64,000 nt of DNA from Rhizobium subbaraonis (GTDB lineage: Bacteria; Pseudomonadota; Alphaproteobacteria; Rhizobiales; Rhizobiaceae): positions 139,447-203,446 of the forward strand of contig NZ_OBQD01000005.1 of assembly GCF_900220975.1 (NCBI RefSeq). Direction: 5' to 3'. The notes beneath the pieces are model-generated. The model was not told where the DNA came from. It ran no database searches and saw only the letters and a program-made list of their open reading frames with translations. Made by a program: the position numbers and the translations under genes. Positions 9,074-17,268 of this stretch are shown in pieces. Numbering within the stretch: the stretch's first letter is position 1; every line of letters begins with the position of its first letter.

Positions 9074-10396
9074 ATGGCTGATGCCCTCAAAATCGGCATA
9101 GCGGGCTTGGGGACCGTTGGGGCCTCGCTCGCACGCATTCTCGTCGAGCGCCGGGAAACGCTGGCGGCGACATGCGGACGTCCGATAGAGATCGTCGCCG
9201 TGAGCGCCCGCGATCGTACGCGCGATCGCGGCGTCGACCTTTCGCGGGTCGCATGGTTCGACGATGCCGTGGCGCTGGCCGAAAACCCGCAGATCGACGT
9301 TTTCGTAGAACTGATGGGCGGGGCGGGCGATCCGGCCTACGCCGCCGTGAAGACTGCCCTTTCGCGCGGGGTGCACGTGGTGACGGCCAACAAGGCGCTG
9401 CTGGCCGCACACGGTGTGGAACTGGCAACCATTGCCGAGGAGCGCGGCTGCCTCCTGAACTACGAGGCGGCTGTCGCCGGCGGCATTCCCGTCATCAAGG
9501 CGCTGCGTGAATCGCTGACCGGCAATACCATTTCGCGCATCTACGGCATCATGAACGGCACCTGCAACTACATCCTGACCAAGATGGAGAAGGAAGGCCT
9601 CGGCTTTGCCGAATGCCTCCGGGAGGCGCAGCGGCTGGGCTACGCCGAAGCCGATCCGGCCTTCGACATCGAGGGCAACGACACTGCCCACAAGCTGTCG
9701 ATCCTGACCACGCTTGCCTTCGGCAACAGGATCGCGGCGGACGACATCTATCTCGAAGGAATCAGCAACATTTCGATCGACGACATCCGCGCGGCCGCCG
9801 ATCTCGGCTACCGTATCAAGCTGCTGGGCGTGGCGCAGCGCACCGATACCGGTATCGAGCAGCGCGTTCATCCCACCATGGTGCCGATCGAATCCGAGAT
9901 CGCGCAGGTCGACGGCGTCACCAATGCGGTGGCGATCGAGGCTGATATCCTCGGCGAACTGCTGATGGTCGGCCCCGGCGCCGGCGGCAACGCGACGGCC
10001 TCCGCCGTGCTTGGCGACATCGCCGATATCGCCAAGAGCCGTCCCGGGGCGCAGATGGTGCCGGTGCTCGGGCGTCCGGCTGCCACGCTCGAACCCTACA
10101 AGCGCGCGCAGATCCGCAAGCATCACGGCGGTTACTTCATCCGCATGACGGTGGAGGACAGGGCAGGGGTGTTCGCCAACGTCGCCGGTCACATGGCCGA
10201 AAACGGCATCTCGCTGGAATCGATCGTGCAGCATTCGAAGCACCACACAGAGGCAGCCGAACCGAAGACCATCATCCTCGTCACCCACGCGACGATGGAG
10301 GACAGCGTGCGGCGCGCGGTAGCGGCGATCACCCGGGAAGGCTATCTTGCCGGCGAACCGCAGGTGATCCGCATCGAACGGCCGAAGGCCGCCTGA
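9074..10396 (+). CDS. hom: Homoserine dehydrogenase
   Basis: This 440-residue enzyme reduces aspartate semialdehyde to homoserine, the branch point to threonine and methionine. It shows an N-terminal Rossmann motif (GIAGLGTVGASLARIL), the VTANKALLA and YEAAVAGGIPVIK blocks, GIMNGTCNYILTKM, and the catalytic-region EGNDTAHKLSILTTLAFG. The last 80 or so residues (YFIRMTVEDRAGVFANVAGHMAENGISLESIVQ) form an ACT domain, which in this family mediates feedback control by threonine. It is monofunctional, without a fused aspartokinase. It sits between the aminotransferase and recJ with short spacers. Confidence 0.96.
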   Translation: MADALKIGIAGLGTVGASLARILVERRETLAATCGRPIEIVAVSARDRTRDRGVDLSRVAWFDDAVALAENPQIDVFVELMGGAGDPAYAAVKTALSRGVHVVTANKALLAAHGVELATIAEERGCLLNYEAAVAGGIPVIKALRESLTGNTISRIYGIMNGTCNYILTKMEKEGLGFAECLREAQRLGYAEADPAFDIEGNDTAHKLSILTTLAFGNRIAADDIYLEGISNISIDDIRAAADLGYRIKLLGVAQRTDTGIEQRVHPTMVPIESEIAQVDGVTNAVAIEADILGELLMVGPGAGGNATASAVLGDIADIAKSRPGAQMVPVLGRPAATLEPYKRAQIRKHHGGYFIRMTVEDRAGVFANVAGHMAENGISLESIVQHSKHHTEAAEPKTIILVTHATMEDSVRRAVAAITREGYLAGEPQVIRIERPKAA

Positions 10397-10464
10397 ACCC
10401 AGGCGGCGTACGTCCCGCCAGCCAATATCCCTCGTGCCCCGCCCGGTGCATGCCAAGGAGACCG

Positions 10465-12264
10465 ATGAGCCAGGAGGTCGATCCCGTCCAGCGCGCCTTT
10501 CTCGGTGTCGAGCGATCGGCAACCGGGCAGAAATGGCTGGCACGGCTAGATCAGGCGGGTGAGAACCGGGCGCTGGCGATGAGCCAGAGCCTCGGCATAC
10601 CCGACCTGATTTCCCGCGTCCTTGCCGGACGCGGCGTCGGCTATGACGAGGCGCTGGAGTTCCTGGATCCTACGCTCCGCCGGCTGATGCCCGATCCCTA
10701 TCGCATGACCGATTGCGAGGCGGCGGCGGAGCGGATCGCGGCTGCGATCGCGCGGCGGGAGAGGGTAGCGATCTTCGGCGACTATGACGTCGACGGCGCC
10801 TGTGCCTCCGCGATCCTCTACCGTTTCGTCCGCCATTTCGACGTCGATTGCGAAATCTATATTCCCGATCGCATCTTCGAAGGCTACGGGCCCAATCCGC
10901 AAGCGATCGACACGCTGATCGAGCGTGGCGCCAGGCTGATCGTCACTGTCGACTGCGGTTCGACCAGTTTCGATTCCATTGGGCATGCCAGCAAGCGCGG
11001 CATCGACGTCGTCGTGCTCGATCACCATCAGGTCGGGCAGGATCTGCCGAAATGCGCAGCCCTGGTGAACCCGAACCGGGAGGACGATCTCTCCGGGTTA
11101 GGCTACCTCTGCGCCGCCGGCGTCGTCTTCCTGGTGCTGGTGGCGCTGCAGAGGCTGCTTCGCCGCCGCGATCCGCGTGCGGGCGAACTCGATCTTCTGG
11201 CGATGCTTGATCTCGTGGCGCTGGCCACCGTCTGCGACGTGGTCCCGCTGAAGGGGCTGAACCGCGCCTACGTCGTCAAGGGGCTTGTCGCTGCACGCCA
11301 TCTCGGCAATCCGGGACTGGCCGCCCTCGTCAAGCAGGCGGGCATCGGCGGGCCGATCACCCCCTATCACTTCGGCTTCATGGTCGGACCGCGGATCAAT
11401 GCCGGCGGGCGCATCGGTGACGCCGCGCTCGGTAGCCGGTTGCTGACGCTGGACGACGCCTCGCAGGCCGAAGCGATTGCAATCCAGCTCGACGGCCTGA
11501 ACCGTGAACGCCAGGCGCTCGAAGTGGCGATGCTGGCGGAGGCCGAAGCCGAGGCGAGCGCCGAATACGGTTCCGGCGAAAACGCGGCGGTCATCCTGAC
11601 GGCGCGCGAAGGCTGGCATCCTGGCGTGGTCGGCCTGTTGGCCTCGCGCCTCAAGGATCGCTTCCATCGGCCGGCCTTTGCCATTGCCTTCGATCCCAAC
11701 GGCAAGGGCACCGGCTCCGGCCGCTCGATCAGCGGCTTCGATCTCGGCCGCATGGTGCGCGCGGCCGTGGACGAGGGGCTTCTCGTCAAGGGGGGCGGCC
11801 ACGGCATGGCGGCCGGCCTGACAGTCGAGCGCGCTCAGCTTGGCAGGCTGCGGAGCTTCTTCGAGGAACGGGCGGAAAAGACGGTGCGCGAACTGACGGC
11901 GACCCGCACGATGAAGATCGACGGCGCGCTGTCGGCCGCAGGCACGACGGTCGCGCTGGCCGAACAGCTGGAGCAGGCAGGCCCGTACGGCTCCGGTCAT
12001 CCGCAGCCCGTCTTCGCCCTTGCCGCCCATCGCTTGCTGGACGCGCGACAGGTCGGCGTGAACCACCTCAAGCTGACGCTGGAAGGCCCCGACAGGGGAC
12101 GGATCGAGGCCATGGCGTTTCGCGCCGTCGACGCCCCGCTCGGCGCCTTCTGCCTCGCCCGCCGTGGGCAACTCATGCACGTGGCCGGCTCGGTCTCCGC
12201 CGACCAGTGGCAGGGAAGCCGGCGCGTCCAGTTCCGCGTCAGTGATGCCGCCGAGGCGTTTTAA
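10465..12264 (+). CDS. recJ: Single-stranded-DNA-specific 5'-3' exonuclease RecJ
   Basis: RecJ degrades single-stranded DNA 5' to 3' in recombination and mismatch repair. This 599-residue protein contains the DHH phosphoesterase motifs FGDYDVDGACASA, VTVDCGS and VVLDHHQVG, then the DHHA1 domain motifs WHPGVVGLLASRL and GGGHGMAAGL, and an OB-fold-like C-terminus. An upstream ATG at 10450 is in frame, but AAGGAG at 10455-10460 is correctly spaced for the ATG at 10465, so that start is used. It follows hom by 68 bases. From memory, many rhizobia have glpX between hom and recJ; none is here. Confidence 0.95.
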   Translation: MSQEVDPVQRAFLGVERSATGQKWLARLDQAGENRALAMSQSLGIPDLISRVLAGRGVGYDEALEFLDPTLRRLMPDPYRMTDCEAAAERIAAAIARRERVAIFGDYDVDGACASAILYRFVRHFDVDCEIYIPDRIFEGYGPNPQAIDTLIERGARLIVTVDCGSTSFDSIGHASKRGIDVVVLDHHQVGQDLPKCAALVNPNREDDLSGLGYLCAAGVVFLVLVALQRLLRRRDPRAGELDLLAMLDLVALATVCDVVPLKGLNRAYVVKGLVAARHLGNPGLAALVKQAGIGGPITPYHFGFMVGPRINAGGRIGDAALGSRLLTLDDASQAEAIAIQLDGLNRERQALEVAMLAEAEAEASAEYGSGENAAVILTAREGWHPGVVGLLASRLKDRFHRPAFAIAFDPNGKGTGSGRSISGFDLGRMVRAAVDEGLLVKGGGHGMAAGLTVERAQLGRLRSFFEERAEKTVRELTATRTMKIDGALSAAGTTVALAEQLEQAGPYGSGHPQPVFALAAHRLLDARQVGVNHLKLTLEGPDRGRIEAMAFRAVDAPLGAFCLARRGQLMHVAGSVSADQWQGSRRVQFRVSDAAEAF

Positions 12265-12349
12265 AGCATCTCGCGCACAACAAGGCCCTGGGGTGTGCTG
12301 CCCGGAACATCTGACGCGGTTTTCGGATGGAAATGATTTCGGCACTGAC

Positions 12350-12424
12350 TGGTACGCCCAACGGGAATCGAACCCGTGTTTTCGCCGTGAGAGGGCGATG
12401 TCCTGACCGCTAGACGATGGGCGC
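12350..12424 (-). tRNA. tRNA-Glu (anticodon CUC)
   Basis: The minus strand reads as a 75-nucleotide cloverleaf with encoded CCA. The acceptor stem pairs GCGCCCA with TGGGCGT (first pair G-U). The anticodon stem CGCC/GGCG encloses a loop with CTC, and the T arm contains GGTTCGATTCC. It reads GAG. This is the downstream-most member of a four-gene tRNA-Glu array on the minus strand. Confidence 0.93.
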
Positions 12425-12436
12425 TTCGCTTCTTGA

Positions 12437-12465
12437 GATATAGGGACTTGCGATTCGTACGACAA
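12437..12465 (-). promoter_or_regulatory. Promoter of tRNA-Glu (CUC)
   Basis: On the minus strand TTGTCG (12460-12465) and TATATC (12437-12442) are separated by exactly 17 bases, 12 bases before the tRNA 5' end. This matches a housekeeping sigma-70 promoter. Confidence 0.65.
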
Positions 12466-12533
12466 GGTCACCGCTTGCGCAGTCTAAGATTCGCACTTTT
12501 ATCCGAAAGGTGGAACGGGTGAAGTGTAGAGAG

Positions 12534-12608
12534 TGGCACGCCCTAGGGGAGTCGAACCCCTCTTTTCAGAATGAAAATCTGACGTCCTAACCGATAGACG
12601 AAGGGCGC
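12534..12608 (-). tRNA. tRNA-Glu (anticodon UUC), copy 1
   Basis: This is a 75-nucleotide cloverleaf on the minus strand. The acceptor GCGCCCT pairs with AGGGCGT, the anticodon stem TCAGA/TCTGA encloses loop TTTTCAT with anticodon TTC, the T arm is GGTTCGACTCC and CCA is encoded. It is identical over all 75 bases to copies 2 and 3. Confidence 0.94.
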
Positions 12609-12621
12609 GTGCGGTGGGCGT

Positions 12622-12650
12622 CTTCTACTCAGGGCGGCGGCTGCACGCAA
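12622..12650 (-). promoter_or_regulatory. Promoter of tRNA-Glu (UUC) copy 1
   Basis: Minus-strand TTGCGT (12645-12650) and TAGAAG (12622-12627) are 17 bases apart. The -10 element and the bases up to the tRNA match copy 2 almost completely (23 of 24), so the promoter was duplicated with the gene. Confidence 0.55.
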
Positions 12651-12894
12651 GACGTAAAATGATGATTCGGCAAATTTTTTCGGGTGCTGTGGATGAGTGG
12701 GATCTCGGCTGCCGAGCAGCCGGCGCGCATCCACAAGGGCGATGGCAGATGCCCTTACCATTGTGCCGGAATGTTGATGACGAGATGCAGCCGGACGTCG
12801 GTGGAGCCATGGAGAGGCAGTCGGCGCGCAACCTGCCAGAGATCGTTTACGCGAACGACGGCCAAAAAGAACAGGCGAATTTTTCGAGGAAGGG

Positions 12895-12969
12895 TGGCAC
12901 GCCCTAGGGGAGTCGAACCCCTCTTTTCAGAATGAAAATCTGACGTCCTAACCGATAGACGAAGGGCGC
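12895..12969 (-). tRNA. tRNA-Glu (anticodon UUC), copy 2
   Basis: Identical in sequence to copy 1. It sits 286 bases upstream of copy 1 in the direction of transcription. The spacer between the two copies holds no gene. Confidence 0.94.
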
Positions 12970-12982
12970 GTGCGATGGGCGT

Positions 12983-13011
12983 CTTCTACTCAGGCGAGCC
13001 TGTTTGCGCAA
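12983..13011 (-). promoter_or_regulatory. Promoter of tRNA-Glu (UUC) copy 2
   Basis: Minus-strand TTGCGC (13006-13011) and TAGAAG (12983-12988) are separated by 17 bases. The arrangement and the -10 element are the same as for copy 1, while the spacer bases differ. Confidence 0.55.
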
Positions 13012-13119
13012 GGCGAAAAATGGGAAAACGGCGAATTTATTCACAGCTCCGAATGGCATGGAACGGACAAGGCTTCGCCGCGGTAATGCGCATAAAATCA
13101 GAGGCTTGTTGGAACGAGG

Positions 13120-13194
13120 TGGCACGCCCTAGGGGAGTCGAACCCCTCTTTTCAGAATGAAAATCTGACGTCCTAACCGATAGACGAAGGGCGC
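13120..13194 (-). tRNA. tRNA-Glu (anticodon UUC), copy 3
   Basis: Identical in sequence to copies 1 and 2 and first in the array in the direction of transcription. Its upstream region differs from that of the other two copies. Confidence 0.94.
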
Positions 13195-13205
13195 GTGCGG
13201 GGCGG

Positions 13206-13234
13206 TTTATAGAGGGCGAATCCCGGTTCGGCAA
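13206..13234 (-). promoter_or_regulatory. Promoter of tRNA-Glu (UUC) copy 3
   Basis: Minus-strand TTGCCG (13229-13234), a 17-base spacer and TATAAA (13206-13211) lie 11 bases before the tRNA 5' end. It has the strongest -10 element of the four. Confidence 0.7.
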
Positions 13235-13255
13235 GCGCCAATCGCCGCAAATGTC

Positions 13256-13280
13256 AAAAAATCTTCACACGCGTGAAGAT
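13256..13280 (-). terminator. Rho-independent terminator of the M15 lipoprotein gene
   Basis: Perfect 8-base arms (ATCTTCAC/GTGAAGAT) with a 4-base loop at 13261-13280 are followed on the minus strand by five T residues (A run at 13256-13260). It lies 236 bases after the stop at 13516 and just before the tRNA-Glu array. The rest of 13281-13515 shows no gene. Confidence 0.6.
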
Positions 13281-13515
13281 GTGGTGCGGAAATGGGGATT
13301 CGTTTTTTATTTCAATCGTTTACGCAATCAAAGTGTTGATCCGCCCCGCTTCGGCCGGATCCCTGATCGTCGATTGGAATGACGGACGAATTCCGGGAAG
13401 GGAACCGACGAGAGGCAGCACCCGCGGCAAGGCGAATCCTGTACGATCGGATTTGATTGTGTCTGAAGATCATTTGTAGTGGAACAGCACGGCACCGCGA
13501 TTCGATGCGCCGATG

Positions 13516-14787
13516 TCATTTACGCTTGCCGCGGCATCTCCAGTTCCAGTCGCGTTCCGGACCGATGTCGATATGCACCGATTCCGTATGGCAGTAGGTG
13601 CCGACGCCACCGCGGCCGGGCATGGAGCGAAGGTATTCGGCCAGTTCCCAGCGACTGACGCCGGCGATCTGGATGTCGGCCGCCTCGCAGCGCGTGTGCA
13701 GCGACTGCTTGGCCCGGTTGCCCTTTATCGGGCGGACGCCGGACGTGACGATGACCGGCTTGCCATAGTGCTGCTCGATCGATTTCAGCGTGGCAAGCAG
13801 CTGCGGCTTGAAGCAGCCGGTATTGACCTTCTCCGTCTGCAGCCAGAGACCGTTGGGCGACAGCCGCGCCAGTCCTGCAAGCGACGCGACCTCGGTGATG
13901 CCGTTGTCCGCGCCGCCGTCGTCCGATCCGTCTTCCTCGACTTCGGAATGATCGTTGGGTGCTGCCGTCACTGCCGCGGCGACGCCGGGCAGGGCGGGCT
14001 GGCCGAGGGATGCCGTCTGATAGGACCCGGCCGTCTCCCGGTTGAGCACGGGGGGCTTCTGGTTCGCCGTCCTGCCGTTTTCGACGGCGGCCGGCGATTT
14101 TCGCTTCGCCGCAAAGAGAGCGGCAAGCGTCAGCGGCTTGCCGGTGTCGTTGCCGGCAGGCTGCCCTTGCGGAATCGCGCCAAGCGCTGCGGCCGGCTGT
14201 GCCTGCGCGAACGCCTGCTCGGCGGCGCTCTGCCTGGGTTCAGCGGCAAGTGCGGAGCGCACGCTGGTCGGCAGCGGCACCCGGTCCGGCACCAGAGATG
14301 CCTCGTCGTCCGAAAGGGAAGAGGGCATGGAGCCCATCGGAAACGCCTCGCCGGCGCTGGATGTCGGATTGGCGCCGTAGAGATTGCCGATTGCCGGGCT
14401 CGCGCTCGGTGCACCGGCGATCGTCCCGGACTGCGCCGCCCCGGCGTTCGACGACGCGTAGATGCTCGTCTGGTTGGCGTTGACCTGGGCCGGCTGCATG
14501 ATGACGTCGCCGAGGTTGGCCGGTGTCTCTCCGTCATCTCCGGTCTTTTGCGTCGCTGCTGGAGTATCCTCGCCGCCTGAAGCGGCCGCTGCAACCATGG
14601 GGTCGCGATATCCCGACGCCGCCTCTTCGCCGCCGTCCGGCTTTGCCCCCTGCAGGACGGCAGCGTCCACCGCCGTACCGTCGTCATCGGAGCGCATGTC
14701 GCCGGTTGCCGAGACGCAGCCCGAGAGGGCCAAGGCGGAGACTGCGATCAGCAAACCGCTTCGCGTCCGTTTGAGTTTGTCGCCCAT
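13516..14787 (-). CDS. Lipoprotein with C-terminal peptidase M15 (D-Ala-D-Ala carboxypeptidase-like) domain
   Basis: This 423-residue protein starts with a lipoprotein signal (LKRTRSGLLIAVSALALSGC, lipidated Cys about residue 20). About 270 residues of low-complexity Ala/Ser/Pro/Gly sequence follow, probably a disordered linker to the cell wall. The final 120 residues are a peptidase M15A-like domain: VTSGVRP, SLHTRCEAADIQ with the zinc His and Asp, and HTESVHIDIG with the second His cluster. Such domains cleave or bind peptidoglycan peptides. An in-frame ATG at 14823 would add 12 residues ahead of the signal; neither start has a clear ribosome-binding site. It stands alone, with a terminator downstream. 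Confidence 0.8.
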   Translation of the reverse strand: MGDKLKRTRSGLLIAVSALALSGCVSATGDMRSDDDGTAVDAAVLQGAKPDGGEEAASGYRDPMVAAAASGGEDTPAATQKTGDDGETPANLGDVIMQPAQVNANQTSIYASSNAGAAQSGTIAGAPSASPAIGNLYGANPTSSAGEAFPMGSMPSSLSDDEASLVPDRVPLPTSVRSALAAEPRQSAAEQAFAQAQPAAALGAIPQGQPAGNDTGKPLTLAALFAAKRKSPAAVENGRTANQKPPVLNRETAGSYQTASLGQPALPGVAAAVTAAPNDHSEVEEDGSDDGGADNGITEVASLAGLARLSPNGLWLQTEKVNTGCFKPQLLATLKSIEQHYGKPVIVTSGVRPIKGNRAKQSLHTRCEAADIQIAGVSRWELAEYLRSMPGRGGVGTYCHTESVHIDIGPERDWNWRCRGKRK

Positions 14788-15155
14788 TCTGCGTGTGAAC
14801 AGCAAATTGGATCCCCGATTCATTCTGGCGGTCAGCCCGAGGGAGGGCCTGCCCGCATTCGGGAGAAAGCCGGCTTCCATTTGGAAGTGGCATCTTCCCG
14901 CCACCCGCATCAAGCGGACGGTGTCTGAGATTGCCCTGACAAAAGCGTCTGAGCGGCGCTGTATCTCCTCCCCCGAGAACCGCCTTCGCCGCCGGCGCCA
15001 AGAATTGGGGCAAAAGGCGGCGAAACCGTGGTCGATTGAGCGCAATCATTGCAAAAAGACGGCGCCGCCACCCAGAATAGGTTGATTTCGGCGCGATCCG
15101 TCCGCAACGGCGTGCGTTCCGTCACCGGTCCTAACGGCCAGGCGTTGCGTGAGGC
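14788..15155. other. Intergenic region without a supported gene
   Basis: These 368 bases lie between the M15 lipoprotein start and the glyoxalase stop, with both genes on the minus strand. The sequence must hold the lipoprotein promoter, but I see no convincing -35/-10 pair. Open frames here have no recognisable product and no ribosome-binding site. Confidence 0.5.
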
Positions 15156-15596
15156 TTACCAGCTGCCGGTGTTCGGCATCGAGGCCCAAGGCTCGGCCGG
15201 GGCCAGGTTCGCGCCTTTCTGAAGGATTTCGATCGAGATCCCGTCCGGCGACCGAACGAATGCCATGTGGCCGTCGCGCGGCGGCCGATTGATGGTGACG
15301 CCGTTGTCCAGCAGGTGCTGGCAGAAACCGTAGATGTCGTCGACCTCATAGGCGAGGTGTCCGAAGTTGCGACCGCCGGTGTATTCTTCTGTATCCCAGT
15401 TGTACGTCAGCTCGATACAGGGTGCGGCATTCTGCTTGACATTCTCCACGTCCTCGGGCGCGGCGAGGAAGATCAGGGTGAAGCGTCCCTTCTCGTTGTC
15501 TATGCGTCGCGTTTCGACGAGACCGAACAGGTCGCGATAGAAATGCAGCGACTGCTCGATATTGTTCACCCGGACCATCGTGTGGAGAAAGCGCAT
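15156..15596 (-). CDS. gloA: Lactoylglutathione lyase (glyoxalase I)
   Basis: This 146-residue enzyme converts the methylglyoxal-glutathione hemithioacetal to S-lactoylglutathione. All four metal ligands of GloA are at the expected places: His5 (RFLHTMVRV), Glu62 (CIELTYNW), His80 (FGHLAYEV) and Glu123 (ISIEILQ). The short length, without the long insertion of the yeast and human form, agrees with the bacterial Ni-dependent type. The region upstream (15597-15798) carries a large inverted repeat shared with the divergent cold-shock gene. Confidence 0.94.
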   Translation of the reverse strand: MRFLHTMVRVNNIEQSLHFYRDLFGLVETRRIDNEKGRFTLIFLAAPEDVENVKQNAAPCIELTYNWDTEEYTGGRNFGHLAYEVDDIYGFCQHLLDNGVTINRPPRDGHMAFVRSPDGISIEILQKGANLAPAEPWASMPNTGSW

Positions 15597-15656
15597 CTTG
15601 GTATCCTCGCCTGAAAGAACGAATCTGCGCGGGAAGATAGGAGTTTGTCAGCCAGA

Positions 15657-15711
15657 GGCAAGCCTCGGCGGCTATAACGGGATCGGGCAAAACTTTTTAC
15701 GGAGGCTTGCC
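15657..15711. repeat. Inverted repeat between gloA and the cold-shock gene
   Basis: Ten-base arms GGCAAGCCTC (15657-15666) and GAGGCTTGCC (15702-15711) are perfectly complementary and separated by 35 bases. They lie in the divergent promoter region, either as an operator pair or as a stem in a transcript leader. Confidence 0.6.
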
Positions 15712-15798
15712 CAATCGTAACGGGACGATGTTATTCTGATCATCAAGAATCAGTTAACCGTAATTCATGTGACGCGTAATCGAGGGGCTGAGCAGATC

Positions 15799-16377
15799 AT
15801 GACGGACAGGATATCGACGAAGGACGTCGCACAGCACGATGAGCAGGGTGGCGATGCCGTCGATCTGATCGAGATTACCGGCGTGATCAAATGGTTCGAC
15901 GTCGCCAAGGGCTTCGGCTTCATCGTTCCCGACAACGGCATGCAGGACGTGCTGGTTCACGTCACCTGCCTGCGGCGCGACGGCCACCAGACCGTGCTGG
16001 AAGGAACGCGCGTCGTCGCCCTCATCCAGCGGCGCGAGCGCGGCTACCAGGCCTTCCGCATCCTCTCTATGGACCAGTCGACCGCGGTGCATCCCTCGCA
16101 GATGCCGCCGGTCAAGACCCATGTGCAGGTGACCCCGTCCAGCGGGCTTGAGCGCGTGCTGGTCAAATGGTTCAACCGGACAAAGGGCTTCGGGTTCCTG
16201 ACGCGCGGCGAGGGGACGGAAGACATCTTCATCCACATGGAGACGCTGCGCCGCTTCGGACTCACCGAACTGCGTCCTGGCCAGGTCGTGCTGGTCCGCT
16301 TCGGCGACGGCGAGAAGGGCCTGATGGCTGCGGAGATCCATCCCGACAATCCGCTTCCGGGCAACCGGGCACATTGA
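15799..16377 (+). CDS. Double cold-shock-domain protein
   Basis: This 192-residue protein is built of two cold-shock domains, at about residues 27-90 and 118-182. Each has an RNP1 motif (KGFGFI, KGFGFL) and an RNP2-like motif (VLVHV, IFIHM) for binding single-stranded RNA or DNA. A linker of about 25 residues joins them. Double-CSD proteins of this size are typical of Rhizobiales and are distinct from the 68-70 residue CspA types. An in-frame GTG at 15769 is possible, but the ATG at 15799 is preferred. The next gene (DUF192) starts 13 bases after the stop, so the two are probably co-transcribed. Confidence 0.9.
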   Translation: MTDRISTKDVAQHDEQGGDAVDLIEITGVIKWFDVAKGFGFIVPDNGMQDVLVHVTCLRRDGHQTVLEGTRVVALIQRRERGYQAFRILSMDQSTAVHPSQMPPVKTHVQVTPSSGLERVLVKWFNRTKGFGFLTRGEGTEDIFIHMETLRRFGLTELRPGQVVLVRFGDGEKGLMAAEIHPDNPLPGNRAH

Positions 16378-16390
16378 CGGCGGCCCGACG

Positions 16391-16891
16391 ATGGCTGCCG
16401 GACCTTTCTTGTCTCTCTCGCGCATCGGCAGCGTCCTCGTGGCGCTTTTTTTGTTGCTGGTCGGCGCAAGCGTCGCGACAGCCGACGAGAACTTTGAGCA
16501 AGGGCCGCTGACCATCGTCACGGCAAAAGGCAAACAGCACGCCTTCACGGTGGAACTGGCACTGACGCCGCGCCAGCGCTCTCAGGGACTGATGGACCGG
16601 CGTGAAATGGCAGCAGATCGCGGCATGCTTTTCGACTTTGGGGAAACCCGGCAGGTCCTGATGTGGATGAAAAACACCTATCTGCCGCTGGATATGCTTT
16701 TTATCGATGGCAAGGGCACGATTCGCACGATCCGGGAAAACGCCGAGCCGCTTTCGGAGGCGATCATCGATTCGCGCGTGCCGGTCGCCTACGTCCTCGA
16801 ACTGAACGGCGGAACGGTCCGCAAGCTCGGCATCCGCACCGGTGACACGGTCGAAAGCCCCGTCATAGGCAAGGTCGGCGGGACACCTTGA
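16391..16891 (+). CDS. DUF192 family exported protein
   Basis: This 166-residue protein has an N-terminal signal peptide (hydrophobic VLVALFLLLVGAS, probable cleavage after VATA) followed by a complete DUF192 domain: ELALTPRQRSQGLMDRREM, GMLFDFGETRQVLMWMKNTYLPLDMLFID, and the C-terminal VLELNGGTVRKLGIRTGD. Structures of this family show a compact beta barrel, but the function is unknown. The tight spacing after the cold-shock gene suggests a shared transcript. Confidence 0.87.
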   Translation: MAAGPFLSLSRIGSVLVALFLLLVGASVATADENFEQGPLTIVTAKGKQHAFTVELALTPRQRSQGLMDRREMAADRGMLFDFGETRQVLMWMKNTYLPLDMLFIDGKGTIRTIRENAEPLSEAIIDSRVPVAYVLELNGGTVRKLGIRTGDTVESPVIGKVGGTP

Positions 16892-16984
16892 CGCCGGCAA
16901 CGCGCCATCACGGCATTGTGACATTTTCGCCGGCGGCCGAATCCCTGTAAGAGGCGGCCGAACGATACGGCAGTGAGGACGGAC

Positions 16985-17236
16985 ATGGCGGCGCGCGATC
17001 GATATTCCAGGAAGCTCGAATGTTCGAAATGCGGCCGCAGCGGGTTTGCCGAGGCATCGGAGGACGACGATCCGCGGCGCAAGAACCCCGGCTTTCAGGT
17101 CGACGAGATGCCGGCCGGTTTTTCCGTCGAGCGTCCGTCGAACGACCCGGCCAAGTTCATGGTGCGTTGCCGTTGCGGCAATGTGTTCGCGTTCCGGCAG
17201 AAGACCTACTATCCTCCGGGAGGCGAGCCGTCCTAG
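16985..17236 (+). CDS. Small zinc-ribbon-like protein of unknown function
   Basis: This 83-residue hydrophilic protein carries an N-terminal CSKC pair (Cys13, Cys16) and a C-terminal CRC (VRCRCGNVF), the arrangement of a zinc ribbon. The basic N-terminus and acidic centre suggest a nucleic-acid or protein-binding role, but no named family is recognised. A GTG at 16973 is in frame, but ATG at 16985 is the better start. It lies between the DUF192 gene (93 bases upstream) and the lyase-like gene (32 bases downstream). Confidence 0.65.
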   Translation: MAARDRYSRKLECSKCGRSGFAEASEDDDPRRKNPGFQVDEMPAGFSVERPSNDPAKFMVRCRCGNVFAFRQKTYYPPGGEPS

Positions 17237-17268
17237 GCGAACAGGCCCGATGCGGCAGAGGGGGCTCT

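Noticed and set aside
7709-10543. A 944-codon open frame on the minus strand
   Set aside because: It lies fully antisense to the aminotransferase and hom genes, has no recognisable domain, and is an expected by-product of high G+C codon use.
12350-13194. tRNA cluster as an integration site for a mobile element
   Set aside because: No integrase, no direct repeat of a tRNA 3' end beyond the intact gene copies, and the flanks are ordinary core genes.
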